Source of the DNA: Monarcha castaneiventris obscurior
Lineage: Eukaryota > Chordata > Aves > Passeriformes > Monarchidae
DNA length: 64,000 nt
Assembly (NCBI GenBank): GCA_026261815.1
Contig: JAMPIT010000886.1
Location: forward strand, 20,938,001 to 21,002,000
Direction of reading: 5' to 3'
Part shown: positions 37,291 to 49,599 of the stretch, piece after piece
Layout: every line of letters begins with the position of its first letter
How positions within the stretch are numbered: the stretch's first letter is position 1
Notes under the pieces: model-generated
What the model saw: the letters and a program-made list of their open reading frames with translations, nothing else
Databases searched by the model: none
Told to the model about the DNA's origin: nothing
Position numbers and translations under genes: made by a program

Positions 37291-39328
37291 TCAGCAATGC
37301 AGTGAATTAGAAATTGAAGTTTACAGAACAGTTCTGAACTGACAGCTGCAGTCCTGAAAGCTGTCCTCAAACTCTGCTAGTCAAATCCTCGGACTATCAA
37401 ACTTGTGACAGACACATCACTTCCCCTACAGACCACTTCCACTTATTAACTTATTAACACCAGGAAATGGTGTCTGAGAGAGACACGTGCTTTGCTTGGA
37501 GTGCCAGCTTGGGCAGACTGTGGGATGGAACACTTCCTCTTGACATCAGAGCTCTCCAATATCCTGCTCTGCCATGCTGGCTCTTCTCTGTTTTGACCAC
37601 TGTATATCTGCTTCCCAGGCAAATTACCTGCACTAAGACAGCTCCATCACTGTAACATTCACTTCTGGAAAGAAAAAACCAAAGCCCCAAAAACCATTAA
37701 AACACAACATATATATATCAATGCTCCTTTGGAGCTACTCTGAGCTTGCCTGCATTAGTTGGTAACAGGTTGTTCGTTAGTCTATCCTGAGTACACTGCT
37801 CCCAAGGGGCTAGAGCAGCATTAACACATCTCTGCACTGGGTCTGGTGTGATGTCTGCAGGACGTGGATTCCTCTCAGTAACACAGTGATGTCAGAACTA
37901 CCAATGACCCAACAGTGCCTGCATCATGGTTTGGGTGTCAAACCTAGATTGAGCAAATTTGGCACATTCTCTGGGTAAATGTAACAGACTTGTACATGGG
38001 AGGACACGTGGTCTCTTAAGGGTCATGTTCTCTCAGCCTTATCCCTAAGCTCTTCAGTAACAATGAAATAACAAAACAATTACTTAGAAGCACCACCTAC
38101 AATACCACTCGTGGCCTAATGTCACATCTGACAGCTGCGTTGCTATTACAATGGCTTGTTTTCACTGACTGGGTTTTCTTGGCCAAGGTCTGATTCAACC
38201 CATAGGGAAAGGAAACATTCTAAAAACTATGAAATGCTGCCAGCTCTGTCTGTAAAAATGTGTCCTCGGGGGATGGGGAGGGGGTTCAAATGTGTAGTGA
38301 TTTGATGTCTTCCTCCCCATTTCTGTGAAAAGAAGTGACAGCCTGTGACTAAGGAGATCAAGAAATAGAGGATGTCCACTGTGAAAAGATGGTGGGGCAA
38401 TATTTGGAAATAAGTCATTGATGAGACAATGTCTATTCTCAAAAGAAAGGGTGGCTGGAAAGAGAAAAGTTGGGGTTTTTTAAAATGGGACCTATGAATA
38501 AAAAAACCTGAACCTGAACATAAGACAGAAAAATCCCATCCATCCTTCATTAAGCTGTTTTATTGTCTCACCTCATGTTTTTGCTTAGCTGTCATGACTG
38601 TGAGAGGGAAATACAGAAGAAGGCAACACAAATTTCCCGAAATGCAAATCCTTTGCACTACATGTGTTGTTCACTACATTGTAACCACTGTACAAGAAAT
38701 TACTTTCACCCTGGATGTCAGGCTGCCCTAATGTCAGTGGCAGTGCTGGCACTTTTCCGTCTGTTGCAGCATCAACTCTGTGGTATTTATGTTTAGAAGT
38801 TTTGACAACTTCATCCTCTAGATTTGCATGGTTGTGTAGGCACAACAAGCCTAAAAGCTGCTAAAAATAAACAAATTGTTTCCACTCTACCACAGTCAAT
38901 ATGTGAATTTGAGGAGAAATTTTGAAAACTGCCAGGGTTACACAGTATCATGATGAAGTATAAACACCACAGACTTTTTTTCCCTTCTAATTAAAATACT
39001 TCAAATGCATAAACTCTGGTTAAGAAATGCATTTAAGCAGATTTTTCATTTCCAATATGTGACTTATAGACAGGTCTGAAAAGATGTGATTTCTTGAATC
39101 AAGACAATTTGCATTTTAACTACACAGTGCTTTCTTACCATACTGACCTGATTATAAAGTAGTTACATCAGTAATATGATGGCTACAAAAAAAGGTAAAT
39201 CTCAACTTGTTCTAAATTTACCGTTCCACTGTGGATCAGACAGTGGAGGTGAAAATACAGTGCTTCTGAATGCTGGTGGTGAAGAGTATGTATTGCTTTG
39301 AAAGACAAGCAAAATAAAGATGAAGGCA

Positions 39329-39722
39329 AACTGGACAAAGACCAAAGAAGGGCAACATGAATGCTGACTCAACCAAAAAGCATGGCCTAAAAGAAAAGGT
39401 TGAGGAAATTGGGGTGACAGCATCTGTACAAGATAGAACCATGAAGAAACAGCAAGGTCTAAGGTTTCTAATATAAGAAAAGGTGTTATGAAAAGAATAG
39501 TGATGCACTTTTCTCCATCTTTAATGGTAGGGAAGACAAGAAGTAAGCACAATAAGTGGAAGCTGAGGGTTAGTACAAACACTGCATTACTAAGGAAAAA
39601 GCTCTTTAAGAAGTTAGCTGTGGAGGTTTTAAGTCCCATTCACCAGAGGTTTGAACATAAATATGTCTCAGGAATTTATAACTAATAATACCTCAGTGGG
39701 GAGGTTACATGACCTCTCAAAC
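39329..39722 (+). mobile_element. ancient CR1 LINE 3' fragment
   Basis: Ordered matches to the CR1 3' end are seen: GACCAAAGAAGGGCAACATG, AGCATGGCCTAAAAGAAAAG, GTTGAGGAAATTGGG, CACTTTTCTCCATC, GACAAGAAGTAAGCACAA, GAAGCTGAGGGTTAG, AGCTGTGGAGGTTTTAAG, CTCAGTGGGGAGGTTACATG and ACCTCTCAA. These follow the last part of the CR1 reverse-transcriptase frame and its 3' UTR in order. The frame is destroyed by many changes, so this is an old, pre-avian or early avian copy. The long minus-strand frame over it (39,202-39,639) is a by-product. Confidence 0.7.
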
Positions 39723-39724
39723 CT

Positions 39725-40690
39725 CCCTTTCATTTTCACATTTCTGGATCATTTTAGTCATATAGGAAAATACAAGCACAGAAGTGTTAACTTCCCTAAA
39801 CTGAGAGCGTCTAGAAAGAGCCAAGAGAGAACACAGAATATTGGATTTCCATTTCTCCGCTATAAGAGAAATCCCTGCTATGCACACAGCACTGAGCAAA
39901 TTGATAAGCATTCCCAAAACTGTCAGGGAAACTCCCAGCTTCCTCCTCCTTTTTATCCATTATATATTAAGTGTTAAGACTGGTAATTTAATGGTACTGA
40001 ACATCAGATGAACTATAGTAATAATGCTAAGTAGTCTCACTTTTTTAATAGGGATTATGGATAGAGAATGTGAGACCGCCTTTGTCTTATTCCTTTGTGG
40101 GACTTGTAGACTTGTGAAAGAATACATGACTCCTCTGTCAACCTTTGTAACTCAGTCTGCCCACCATGAAGAGAAGAGCCATCACAGCAGCAATCTGAAG
40201 CCATACCTAAATTTCCTTTTGGGCATGGAGGCTGCTCTTTGCATTCCTTTTCTTGGTCACAGAGAGCACAGCCTCTGCAGGCTGGCCTGCGTGATCAACA
40301 AGTAGCAGATTTCTTATCCTGGCACACTTAATGTTCTTCAGAACAAACCAGAGAAACCTGTTTTTTTGTTTTTGTTTTAATTGCCATTGAGCTGGTATTG
40401 GTTGGGGTTTCACTGGGTGGGGTTTTAAAAACTAATTTGCCTTTGACCCAGGACTGTTCAATATTTTCAAAACAGCAAGAAGGGTAAAATAGAGATTATC
40501 ATTATTCAACATGCAGGGCTCAAATACTGGTGAAGATCACATTACAATTTTGGAGATTTTGGCAAATTAGAAAAAAAATGCTAATCTCTTTTGGTTAATA
40601 CAAGAAAACGAGCTTCAACAAGAAGATGGCCCTGGCTGGGATACTACTGTCCCAGCAGCAGGTCTGTGGGAATAGATCCCAGGGTTATAA
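39725..40690. other. non-coding, no gene recognised
   Basis: AT-rich spacer between two fossil CR1 fragments. No coding or repeat signal is recognised. Confidence 0.5.
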
Positions 40691-40697
40691 TCATTCA

Positions 40698-40870
40698 CAG
40701 ATGAGTCAACAACACCACAGTGTTGTGAAAACAGCAGGGATTGTACTGAAGTGTCTACACGGGAGTATGGCCTGAACAACCCCGGAGCTAATCCTACTTC
40801 ACTGTCCACTGGGGCACTTGTGAAGCCTCAGCTGAAACACTGAGTGTAGCTCTAAGTGCCAAGGAGGGCA
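40698..40870 (+). mobile_element. possible ancient CR1/L3-like fragment
   Basis: ATGAGTCAACAACACCACAG, TGTTGTGAAAACAGCAGGGA, GGGAGTATGGCCTGAACAAC and TTGTGAAGCCTCAGCTGAAA followed by CACTGAGTGTAGCTCTAAG track a region upstream of the 3' end in CR1/L3 elements (ATGAGCCAGCAGTGTGC, AAAGCCAAC, GGAGTATAGC, GTGAGACCACACCTGGA, TACTGTGTCCAGCTCTGGG). Beyond 40,870 the match fades. Confidence 0.45.
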
Positions 40871-40874
40871 CAGA

Positions 40875-43800
40875 CCTCCTCAGGAGACAGAAGGAACCCA
40901 ACTAATGCATTCAGGGCTCAGGAAACGCTGCCTGCGGGCAGAGATCAGACCCATCACATCAGGCACAGGCACAGGCAGGAGGTGGGATGCCATACAAGTC
41001 TTAGAGTACATCAGGAGTCTAGAAATAAAATGTTTAAATGCCCATGGTAGACAGGACAGCAACTAACAGATTTCAGTTGCAGTGCCTGTTTTCATCAGAA
41101 TAAATTGATGAGGAACATATACTGTCTCTGTCATCATAGGTTTTTTAAAGAAGGTGAAACAATGTCACAGATGGAGTGACCCTGCTTTTGGACAGAGGGA
41201 TGAACCTTAAGTTCCTTTGAATATGATTTTTAACATTTAATGGAAGAAAGAGTAATGCAGGACATTGTATTGAAGATGGATCATTTCTGAACTTAAGACC
41301 ATAAAAGAAAACAAAACTAAAATTTTATGTACAACTCTCCGCTTCTCAGATGACATCTTTCTCACAAGACCGTGTGGATGTGAATGTTACCAATTCCTGT
41401 TATGATATGTAGAAACAAAAACACTAACATGGGAAAAAAAGAACCTCAAGGAAATCATTCTCTTCCTCTTTAATCTTTAACACAAGTTCCTTCTCTGTCC
41501 AATAGTAAAAAAATATTCTCTGGTTTATGCCTATTATGGAAATGGTTAAGTCTTTGACACACTAACCTCAAATCTTTCTAACAAACCTTACTCCTTCCAG
41601 AAATTAATTCCTTGGCTAACATTATAATCCATTACACAGCCCAAAGCCTCAGTGAGACACACTGCCTTCAGATACCTAGGAATTAATTCAGCTACTTAAT
41701 TTGCTATGACTGCAGGTTTATTTAATTTCCCTAAGCCTCGGTCCTTATTTCCTGGGAATACTGAAGGTTAAAACCATGATTGTCAAAGAAAAGTCACTAA
41801 CCAGAATACATCACAATATACTCAAAACATTACTTTCCTTGTCAATACATAAAAAAATAGGGACTAAGTTAAGCAGCACATTGTCTAGGAAGCACATAAG
41901 CTAATCCTATTACATGCAGCTTTTAAAATTAACAATTAATTAATTGGTATTATTTGGAAGATGCCTCCAATAGTTAGAAAATCTCAAAAAGATCTGAAAA
42001 CCAGGAAAAACACAAACCTCACTTTCTTTCATTTTTTAAAAATGGCTTCTGTAACTGCCAGAAGATCTTCAATGGCTTGCATAAGGTAGGAGATATTTAG
42101 ATTCAATAAACACATTTTCTTCATAGGAACATCTCAAATTAAAGATCCATTTGCACAGGTGGAAGTATTACTATAATGAAAATCCTTACGACAGCATTTC
42201 TATGCTGACTGAGGATTCAAAATAAAAGAGAAATAAAGTATATATAAGTCTTATCCATACTCAGGGTTCAGGATACTGGGATCAAGGGATTGAACCTCAT
42301 TTACTGATTACAGCAGAAGAGAAGGAAACAGACATTCCCACCATCTGCTAAGGAACTAGATTTACACAGTGCAAGGACTACAAGCAGTAGGAGAACTTGG
42401 ATTCTGACAGGGAGTGTGGACATAATCCTGCAGCCAGGGAAATTGTGGGTTCTTGGCTGGAGAAGAGCGACAACCAGCACAGAGCTTTTACTGCCTGTAA
42501 AAATCTGTCTGAAAAGACAGTTATCATTCATTCAATGTGATGAACAAAATACTGGTGTGGTAACACAATGACTTTTGCTCTGCATCTGAAATAACCTCTC
42601 TGAATGAACTTTCCCATCTGCCTCTTCAGATCTGACAGAATTTGTTAACATACAAGAAATTTCAAAGATATGCTATGTTCTTAAAGGCAAGGGTATTAAC
42701 AGACAAATTGCCAAACAGGAATGGTTTTCTAAATGAGGCCTCTAAAGTAATAAAACACAGAAAACCAGAGGTTACAGAGAGGATGGACCCAGCAACCGCA
42801 GATCTGAAAGAAGTGCCAAGAACAACACTGGGGACATTGACTCATGGAGAGCTCTTTAAAATCCTGAGCAAACTACTGCACATCTGCATTACATCCTGGA
42901 GAAAAGACAGACTTGGAGATTTTATCTTTTTTTTTATAAAACCCCTTCAAATGATTCTTGGGCAATCTTGGACAAGAAGTAATGGAGCTTAGGAAATACA
43001 GAACTCCACTGGTTAATGTGGTTGAACTAAGATGAAGACAGGTAATTTATGAGCATGTCAGCTTCATCCCAGTAGGCCATTTGTGCTTTTTGAGATTCAC
43101 TAAACCCGAATTCATTTGACAAAGGAGAGGAAAAGTTACTTCACCTGTACAGAAGTTCAGCTAGCAAAATTCAGATTTGTCTCAGACTTTTAAAAGCAGA
43201 CCTTAAGTTTTGACAGAGTATTCCCAAATGCCCCTTTCAATGGAAAAGGCCTGAAACTTCTATTTTTCCAGTATATCACTGATATCTGAGAACAAAGGAT
43301 GCTACAGGGTGGTTTATCATATTAACTGTAACAATGGCTACCACAAAAATCCCATGCTTTTGCATACATCAGGAAGTCTGTTATGGCCCAGTAAAGGAGA
43401 GACTGCACTGTAAATGGGTTTGGTTTAACATTCACACTGAAGGCTTTTTGGTTTGCAAATATTTCATGAGTCACTTCTGATTTCTTCATATCCAGTCACT
43501 GGATCATGTGAATGTATCATAACATTTTCACAAGTACCTGAAAATTATTTGAATGAAATCTCACGAACTGTGGAGCTTCTATCTGTTAACAGTATTTGCA
43601 ATGTTGATTCACCAAACTCCATTTGTCCTCTTCAACACATTTTTTCTCTAGCATATTGTTATAATAATACATCTACATTGCATAGTGCCAGAATTGCATT
43701 CAAGGTACTGCAAATTATCACACTGTATTTAACATAAAAAAGAGAAAGCCCTGTCTGATCAATATTTTTGAGCTTTTAAAACTAGTCAAGAAAACAATGT

Positions 43801-46800
43801 GATAGCCTTCTCCATATACTCATAATTTCCAGGAGGATTATTTTATTTCCTAGGCTGGGCTAAGTCTCTGAACATGTCCCTGAATTGGCATGCAGCTTTG
43901 CCATGAATTCCATAAGCAATTAACAGAAAAAACAACAGCTGAAGCCAGATCTGGAAGACTATTTCCATTACAGAACAAACCAGTATAATCATGGTTTAGT
44001 TTCACATCAATGCCATCAGAGTAGCCATGCCAGTATGGGGGAAAAACAACAGAAGGTCCAAAAGGTTACTTATTTTATTCCATTCCAAGCATTTTTTTTT
44101 TGTTCTTACCACAAGATTATTCAATTTCTTTAGCATATTAAAATAAAAGTTCTAAAACATGAAACTATATCACCTTATTCATATTCATTCCACATTCTAC
44201 TGACACATTCCAGTAAGAAAAGCAAGACTTACCCATGCAAAACCTGTTTTCTTTCTTACCTTGAGAACACCATCTTCCAACGTTCGCTCTATTTGAGCTA
44301 CAGTTTCAAAAAATTATTGGGAATAAAGGTAAGGTTTTGTGGTATACAATACTGACTTAACCTTGGAATATTTATCAACACAAGAGCACTACTTACTAAT
44401 TCTGATCCCCATCAGCAGCAATTTTAATTGAGCAGTTTTTAACATTCCCATACTTCCTATTAAAGTTCATTCAGAAGTTTGAGGTGCTGCTCACCTCCTA
44501 ACACCACTACGTCTTTCTGAACTACTGGTTTGATCAGGCACCCCTCTTTTTGATATCTCTCTTTTTAATGCACATTACAAGGAGAAATCATGTCTAAGAC
44601 AGGTGCATCTCGAAAATTAATAGAGAAGATAGATACAGAGTTGGTTTGCAGTCACAGCAATTGTCTACATTTCCTCATGTTCCATAACATCTTGTGATCC
44701 ACTAGGCTAACCAAATCAGTCACTGGCTTCTCTTTCCCAATAAACTTAAGCTGTTATGTGATTCTTTTGTTTGATTTTACAGCATTAACCCTTTTTGGAA
44801 TTATTTGTAATATTTTGCCTCTTAATCCGTGTCAAAATTTGTATTTCAGTTTATTGATTTCATCCATCAAAGGCTTCTGTGTGGCTTTAGTGGGTTTTCA
44901 AACCTCACCATGAAGCCAAAACAGTTGTTTGGAACTGAATGGAGCAATTGTTTTTTCAAACATCTGTATTTTGCTCCAGTTCCTTTTAAAGGAATTTAAA
45001 TTAACTGATATCAAGCACACCTGGATACAGGATCAAACATGATCCATCATACCAATGCAGTGACTCTTTGAAACAGCACAAGTGTCAAATGATCAGGCTT
45101 CAATGCCACAGAAGAGGGGCACCAAAAAAGGCAGGCCAGAGGGAAACAACCTGAAACAAAATCACAAATTTCATGAAGGATCATGGATAGATCAGTCAAG
45201 ACCTGAGATGTAAACTGAAAGGAAATGAAAAATGCGATTTGGCTGGTGGTTAATAGTCTTTAACAAAGTGCACATAACAGACTAAGAGAGGCCTCACTGT
45301 AGGGAATGCAGTATCTGTGCAGAGGAAATGAATAAAGATGACCCTACAAGGCTGACAATGTAAAAGGCTACTTAAGTCACATCCTACTTTGTTTGGAAAG
45401 GCAGCCCACAGTTATGTAAAGCAAGACAGACTTAGCGTCAAGTCATGATTGCATAAACTTATTTACAATAGCGTAAATAAAGGAAGCAGCTGAAAAATGT
45501 GTTGAAAACCTGTCTGATGTTAGGCAGTCCTCTTGCTCATGCTATTGCAATCCTTTCACTCCTGTGGGGATCACCAAAGTCATAAAGGGGCAAATATGTC
45601 TAAAAATGGTTCTTTGCCATCAGAAACACTGAACACACAAAGAAAGCTTAGTTCTGTGTTAGATCTGAGGAATGAGTCATATGGGTTGCCAGCATGTGGT
45701 CCCTGTATGGACTCAAGTTCAGATAAGGTGACACCTGAGAAGAAGCCATATGCTTTGTCTTCTAAAGAGATAAACTAACGTGCTTCAGGAGAGCTGTGCT
45801 GTTTCCTATGCATTTGAAATGTCAAGAAGTACTTCGAAGGAGAACCTTATTTTTCAGACACTGGTAGAACTAAATCAATATTTCATTCATGTAAGACTTA
45901 GACTTTGAATTCTTTGATAACTGGATGGAAAACTCAGTCAGTGCTCTGGCACCAGTACTATCAAAGGAGGTACGTCTCTACACACCTTGATTTTTACCAT
46001 CGCTTGGCCCACAAACATGGGGAAGGTTGCTTACTGAGCTGTACTTGCATGATATTATATCCAATTTTCTTATCGAGATCAGGCATATCATGAAGTCTAT
46101 TGCTAAAATAGGCACTTTAAATCTGATTTACATGTTTCTTGACATCAACAGAAACGCTGGTACTAAAAGACGATGCACAGCAGACCCTCACTATACATAT
46201 AGATATCTACAAAACATCAAAAGAAATTCACGCAAAAAGTTCATCTAAATACATTTTTTCCTTTCCCAATTCATATGACTGAATCTCAGAACTTAACTTA
46301 ATTCTGCATATTTTATACATAATAAACTCAAATGTAGATTTTAATGTATGTATTTAAGAACAAAAATCTATCCCTTGAAAGATTTTGGGTGGGTAAACCT
46401 CACACAGCTGTGTGGCTGCAAGTGTCAGATTCTATTTGTGCATGTCAGCAACAACAAACTAATCCTATAGATTAGCTCTTGACAAGGACAGTAAAGCACA
46501 CAGGCTTTCAATATTGTTAAAGAGAAGAGACAGGTCTGTTACATGGGCAGAACACAGAGCTCCAAGCAATACAGGAATTCATTATGCTCAAGTCTGTCAG
46601 TAAGAACTTTTCTGGGGCATCAAATAAATAGTTTAAGTTTAATTAGCATTGATTGTTCTCAGAAACCAAGAAGTTTTAACATACATAAATTCTGTGTTCT
46701 TGGTGAAGAAAAGCTATGAAATACACAAGTTAAGAGCACCTGATCATTACTCCTCCCTGAGAGTTGCAAGAGGATCAATCAGTATTATGTGCAACCTAGG

Positions 46801-47150
46801 AATACATCTGTAAGACTTACAGATTTTAACTTTTCAAAATTTCAGATTAGAAAAAATTTTCAGGTTGCATTAGAAAGCTTTACCAATGACAAGCTAGTAG
46901 AATTTTAAAATAATATTTCTATACTAGTATAAATCTTTGTGCTGGTATTACTATGCTAGAATGGAAGAGGGTTAAGGATACTAACATATTTTATTTTGCT
47001 CACAAAATTACTACGTGGTCATGCAAAGTATTCCAAATAAAAACCTGGAATAAAATTTTTTGTAACAAATTAGTCCAGAGGCAGGTATTTTCTAAACAAC
47101 ATGAGAAAATTATATGATAAATCTCGTTGAAATCCATCTCGTTCAGGAGC
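40875..47150. other. non-coding, no gene firmly recognised
   Basis: AT-rich block. It contains weak minus-strand exon-like pieces near 42.0, 44.26 and 44.4 kb and a tRNA-like promoter box pair near 42.3 kb, treated under findings. A 116-codon plus-strand frame at 42,642-42,992 has no recognisable content. Confidence 0.45.
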
Positions 47151-47154
47151 TCAC

Positions 47155-47258
47155 CTTAAATAAGCATAAAGAGCGACAATTTTATCTTCTGAGCTTCTGT
47201 CTTCAACTGTATCATTTGCATACATGCTGAACAGCCTTTTGTATGGAATGTGTGTGAT
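47155..47258 (-). other. candidate internal exon, unknown product
   Basis: On the minus strand a very good polypyrimidine tract ending TCTGTTATTTCACAG is followed by 104 open bases and the donor AAG|GTGAGC. The open frame encodes 34 residues, starting ITHIPYKRLFSMYAND and ending DKIVALYAYL, with phase 0 in and phase 2 out. I do not recognise the protein. A diverged copy of the acceptor region and the start of the exon exists at 49.4 kb. Exon-like triads arise by chance in 64 kb, so this is suggestive only; it may be a decoy or a piece of an unclassified repeat. Confidence 0.25.
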
Positions 47259-47385
47259 CTGTGAAATAACAGACAGAGAGAAATCTAAAATTACCAGCAC
47301 TGACCAATGTTCAAAAAACATTAGTCCAGGTTTCGATCTGGTAGAGATATTAATCATGGGAAGAAAATCCTTATCAGCAGTGGAA
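47213..47385 (-). repeat. copy 1 of a diverged duplicated segment
   Basis: About 170 bases resemble the segment at 49,420-49,595 in the same orientation. Shared plus-strand words include GAACA-CTTTTG (GAACAGCCTTTTG and GAACAACATTTTG), CTGTGAAATA versus CTGTAAAATA, and ATTAGTCCAGG versus AATAGTCCAGA followed by TCTGGT. The copy spans the acceptor and 5' part of the exon-like unit. The family is unknown. Confidence 0.6.
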
Positions 47386-47713
47386 GAAGCGTTCTCAGCC
47401 AAACAGCAAACACAATATCCTATTCCTTTCTCTTAGTATAACTAAAATCTCCAGAGAAGTGTAAGTCTGATTCAGAATGGATTTTTAATTACAAAAAAAG
47501 TCCAGAAATGTGAATGATGGTACAAAAAGTGTCTACTTTTCATCCTCCTAGGGCAAGGACAGGACAATGCGCGTGATGTGTGCCGGTGCACTGTGCACAT
47601 GATGCCAGTCCCCTTCCACTAAGTGGAATTAAATACACGGATAGAATAATGGACAACAGAACACTGAGAGAAAAGGGAAAGGGGCCTTACATGGAGGCAG
47701 CACAAAATCCGGC

Positions 47714-48348
47714 AATGAGCACTTGCAGCCCAGTAAACCAACAATATCCTGCCTGAATCCAAGGCTGTGTGGGCAGGAAGTCGAGGGAGGCGATTCCCTG
47801 CTCTGCTCCACTCTGGTGAGACCCCACCTGGAGTGCTGTGTCCAGCACTGGAACACCCAGCACAGCAAGGACATGGACCTGTTGGAGCAAGTCCAGAGGA
47901 GGCCACCAAGATGGTCAGAGAAACGGAGCAGGTCTGCTGTGAGGAATGGCTGAAAGAATTGGGATTGTTCAGCCTGAAAAAGAAAAAACCTTGGGGTGAC
48001 CTAACTGTGGCCTTCCAGTACCTGAAGGGAGTCCACAAGAAAGTGGGACAGGGACATTTTACAAGGGTATGTAGTGACAGAACAAAGGGGAATGGCTTCA
48101 AGCTGAAAGAGAGTAAGTTTAGATTAGATATTGGAAAGAAATTCTTTACTGTGAGGGTGGTGAGGCACTGGAACAGGTTACCCAGAGAAGCTGTGGAGGC
48201 CCCACAACTGATAGTGTTCAAGGCCAGGTTGGATGGAGCTTTGAGCAACCTGATCTAGTGATGTGTGTCACAGCCCATGGCAGAGGGGGTTGGAAAAAGA
48301 TGATCTTTCAGGTTCCTTCCAACCTACAACTCTATGATTCTATGATTT
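47714..48348 (+). mobile_element. CR1 LINE, 5'-truncated 3' end
   Basis: This is a clear 5'-truncated CR1 non-LTR retrotransposon. It runs from TTGCAGCCCAGTAAACCAAC through GGTGAGACCCCACCTGGAG, GGACATGGACCTGTTGGAGC and GCACTGGAACAGGTTACCC to the CR1 end CTATGATTCTATGATT. The plus-strand frame from about 47,767 to 48,258 still reads like the C-terminus of the CR1 reverse-transcriptase protein ([31 protein letters not shown]), with damage towards its 5' side. It is non-autonomous and presumably inactive. Like other CR1 insertions it has no obvious target-site duplication. The minus-strand frame over it is a shadow. Confidence 0.95.
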
Positions 48349-48349
48349 A

Positions 48350-49418
48350 ATGAGTGGTACCAGAGCACGCAGTTCATTGTGGAAGAAGAGCAAATACAGC
48401 TTTAACCAGTGAGGAAAATAGATAGCATAATTTGAATTTATGTTTAACTTAATTCTGCCAAAATCATAAAGATTCTGGAAGTTAGTACTTAACCTCCATG
48501 GTCAAAAGGTCTGAACATTCATCCAGACTTCAGAATGATGCTGTTTTTATTAAAAGTAAACTACTTCCTCCCAACAGGCCCAGTACATACTTCTCTGCCC
48601 TTCCTAGCAGGCACTAGCATCTCTATTGTACCACCACATGTCCCAGTAGGACGATATATGCCTTTTCCAACATGCCCATCTTAATCCCCACTGACTTTGA
48701 GAAGTCTTTGTGCATGTAGAGCAGAGGAACACTTCTCACTTTGTATCTCCTAATTATCCTTGTATTACCCTTGTTAAATTCCTGGGGATGTGTGTTTTCT
48801 TCTCAGAGAAAACATTTTGAAGTTCATTTAGTATTTCCTATTAGTATCAAATTAGCTGTGCCCTTAAGGGCAGTCTTCAGTCATTTACACTTTGAGGGCA
48901 AGAGAAAGACAAGCAGATTGTTGGCCTTTTCACCTTCCCTTCCAAGACATATCAAAATGAAAATAAGGGACTGATGGCAGAAGAATTGCTGAAATCTATC
49001 CATCCCTTTGGATATTTGGCACATGAGAGATCCTTTGTTGAATTAACTTTGTACAGTTTTAAGGGTGTAATGTTAGAAATTTAGATGCAGGAAGAAGTTC
49101 TTTAATCATCTTTCCAGTTCAGGGGCAGGAATTCTACAGAACTTTGGGGGATTTTGCTGCTGACTCACAACACCTATCATCACAAACCAGCACATGATGA
49201 CACTTGTAATTTTCGTAAAACATGGGCCTTGGTTACTCTTAACATCTGTATTCTGTGGCAGTCCATATTCCAAATAGTTAAAATTACAGATTTGTTCATC
49301 ATTTCGCAGTGATCAGATCAAGACACTGTTACCATTACCAACTGCTGAACTCTGTCTTTCACATGGGAAACTGTTTTTTTCTAACAGGGCTCTTTTTTTT
49401 GGACACTTCGACTCAAAT
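48350..49418. other. spacer between CR1 and second duplicated segment
   Basis: Non-coding, AT-rich; nothing recognised. Confidence 0.5.
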
Positions 49419-49419
49419 T

Positions 49420-49595
49420 GAACAACATTTTGCTTGAAAAATGTAGGACCTGTAAAATATCTGACTCGGAAAAGTCTAACAATATCAGTACTGACTGATA
49501 GTAATTCAAAGAACAATAGTCCAGATTTTTTTCTGGTGGAGAAACTAATTCTAGGAATTGACAGATAATGGCTGATAATAGCACTAAAGCTGGGA
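49420..49595 (-). repeat. copy 2 of a diverged duplicated segment
   Basis: This is the partner of 47,213-47,385, in the same orientation and about 2.2 kb away. The acceptor-like end survives on the minus strand (CAGATATTTTACAG, exon side beginning at 49,449). Downstream the exon-like body has A-rich expansions and no matching donor, so this copy looks decayed. Both copies may be relics of an unclassified repeat or of a tandem exon duplication. Confidence 0.6.
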
Positions 49596-49599
49596 AGAA

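Larger units (their letters stand above)
26885..39325. other. long non-coding stretch, no gene recognised
   Basis: More than 12 kb of AT-rich DNA. Visible structure is limited to a T/G-rich low-complexity tract (33,515-33,567), a short diverged tandem duplication near 34.1 kb, a doublet of AP-1 sites near 36.1 kb and an A-rich tract (37,231-37,290). Overlapping minus-strand frames at 30,164-30,681 and 32,664-33,165 reach 130-160 codons but show no known domain. Confidence 0.5.

Noticed and set aside
47619..48248. 209-codon minus-strand frame
   Set aside because: It is antisense to the CR1 reverse-transcriptase remnant and is explained by it.
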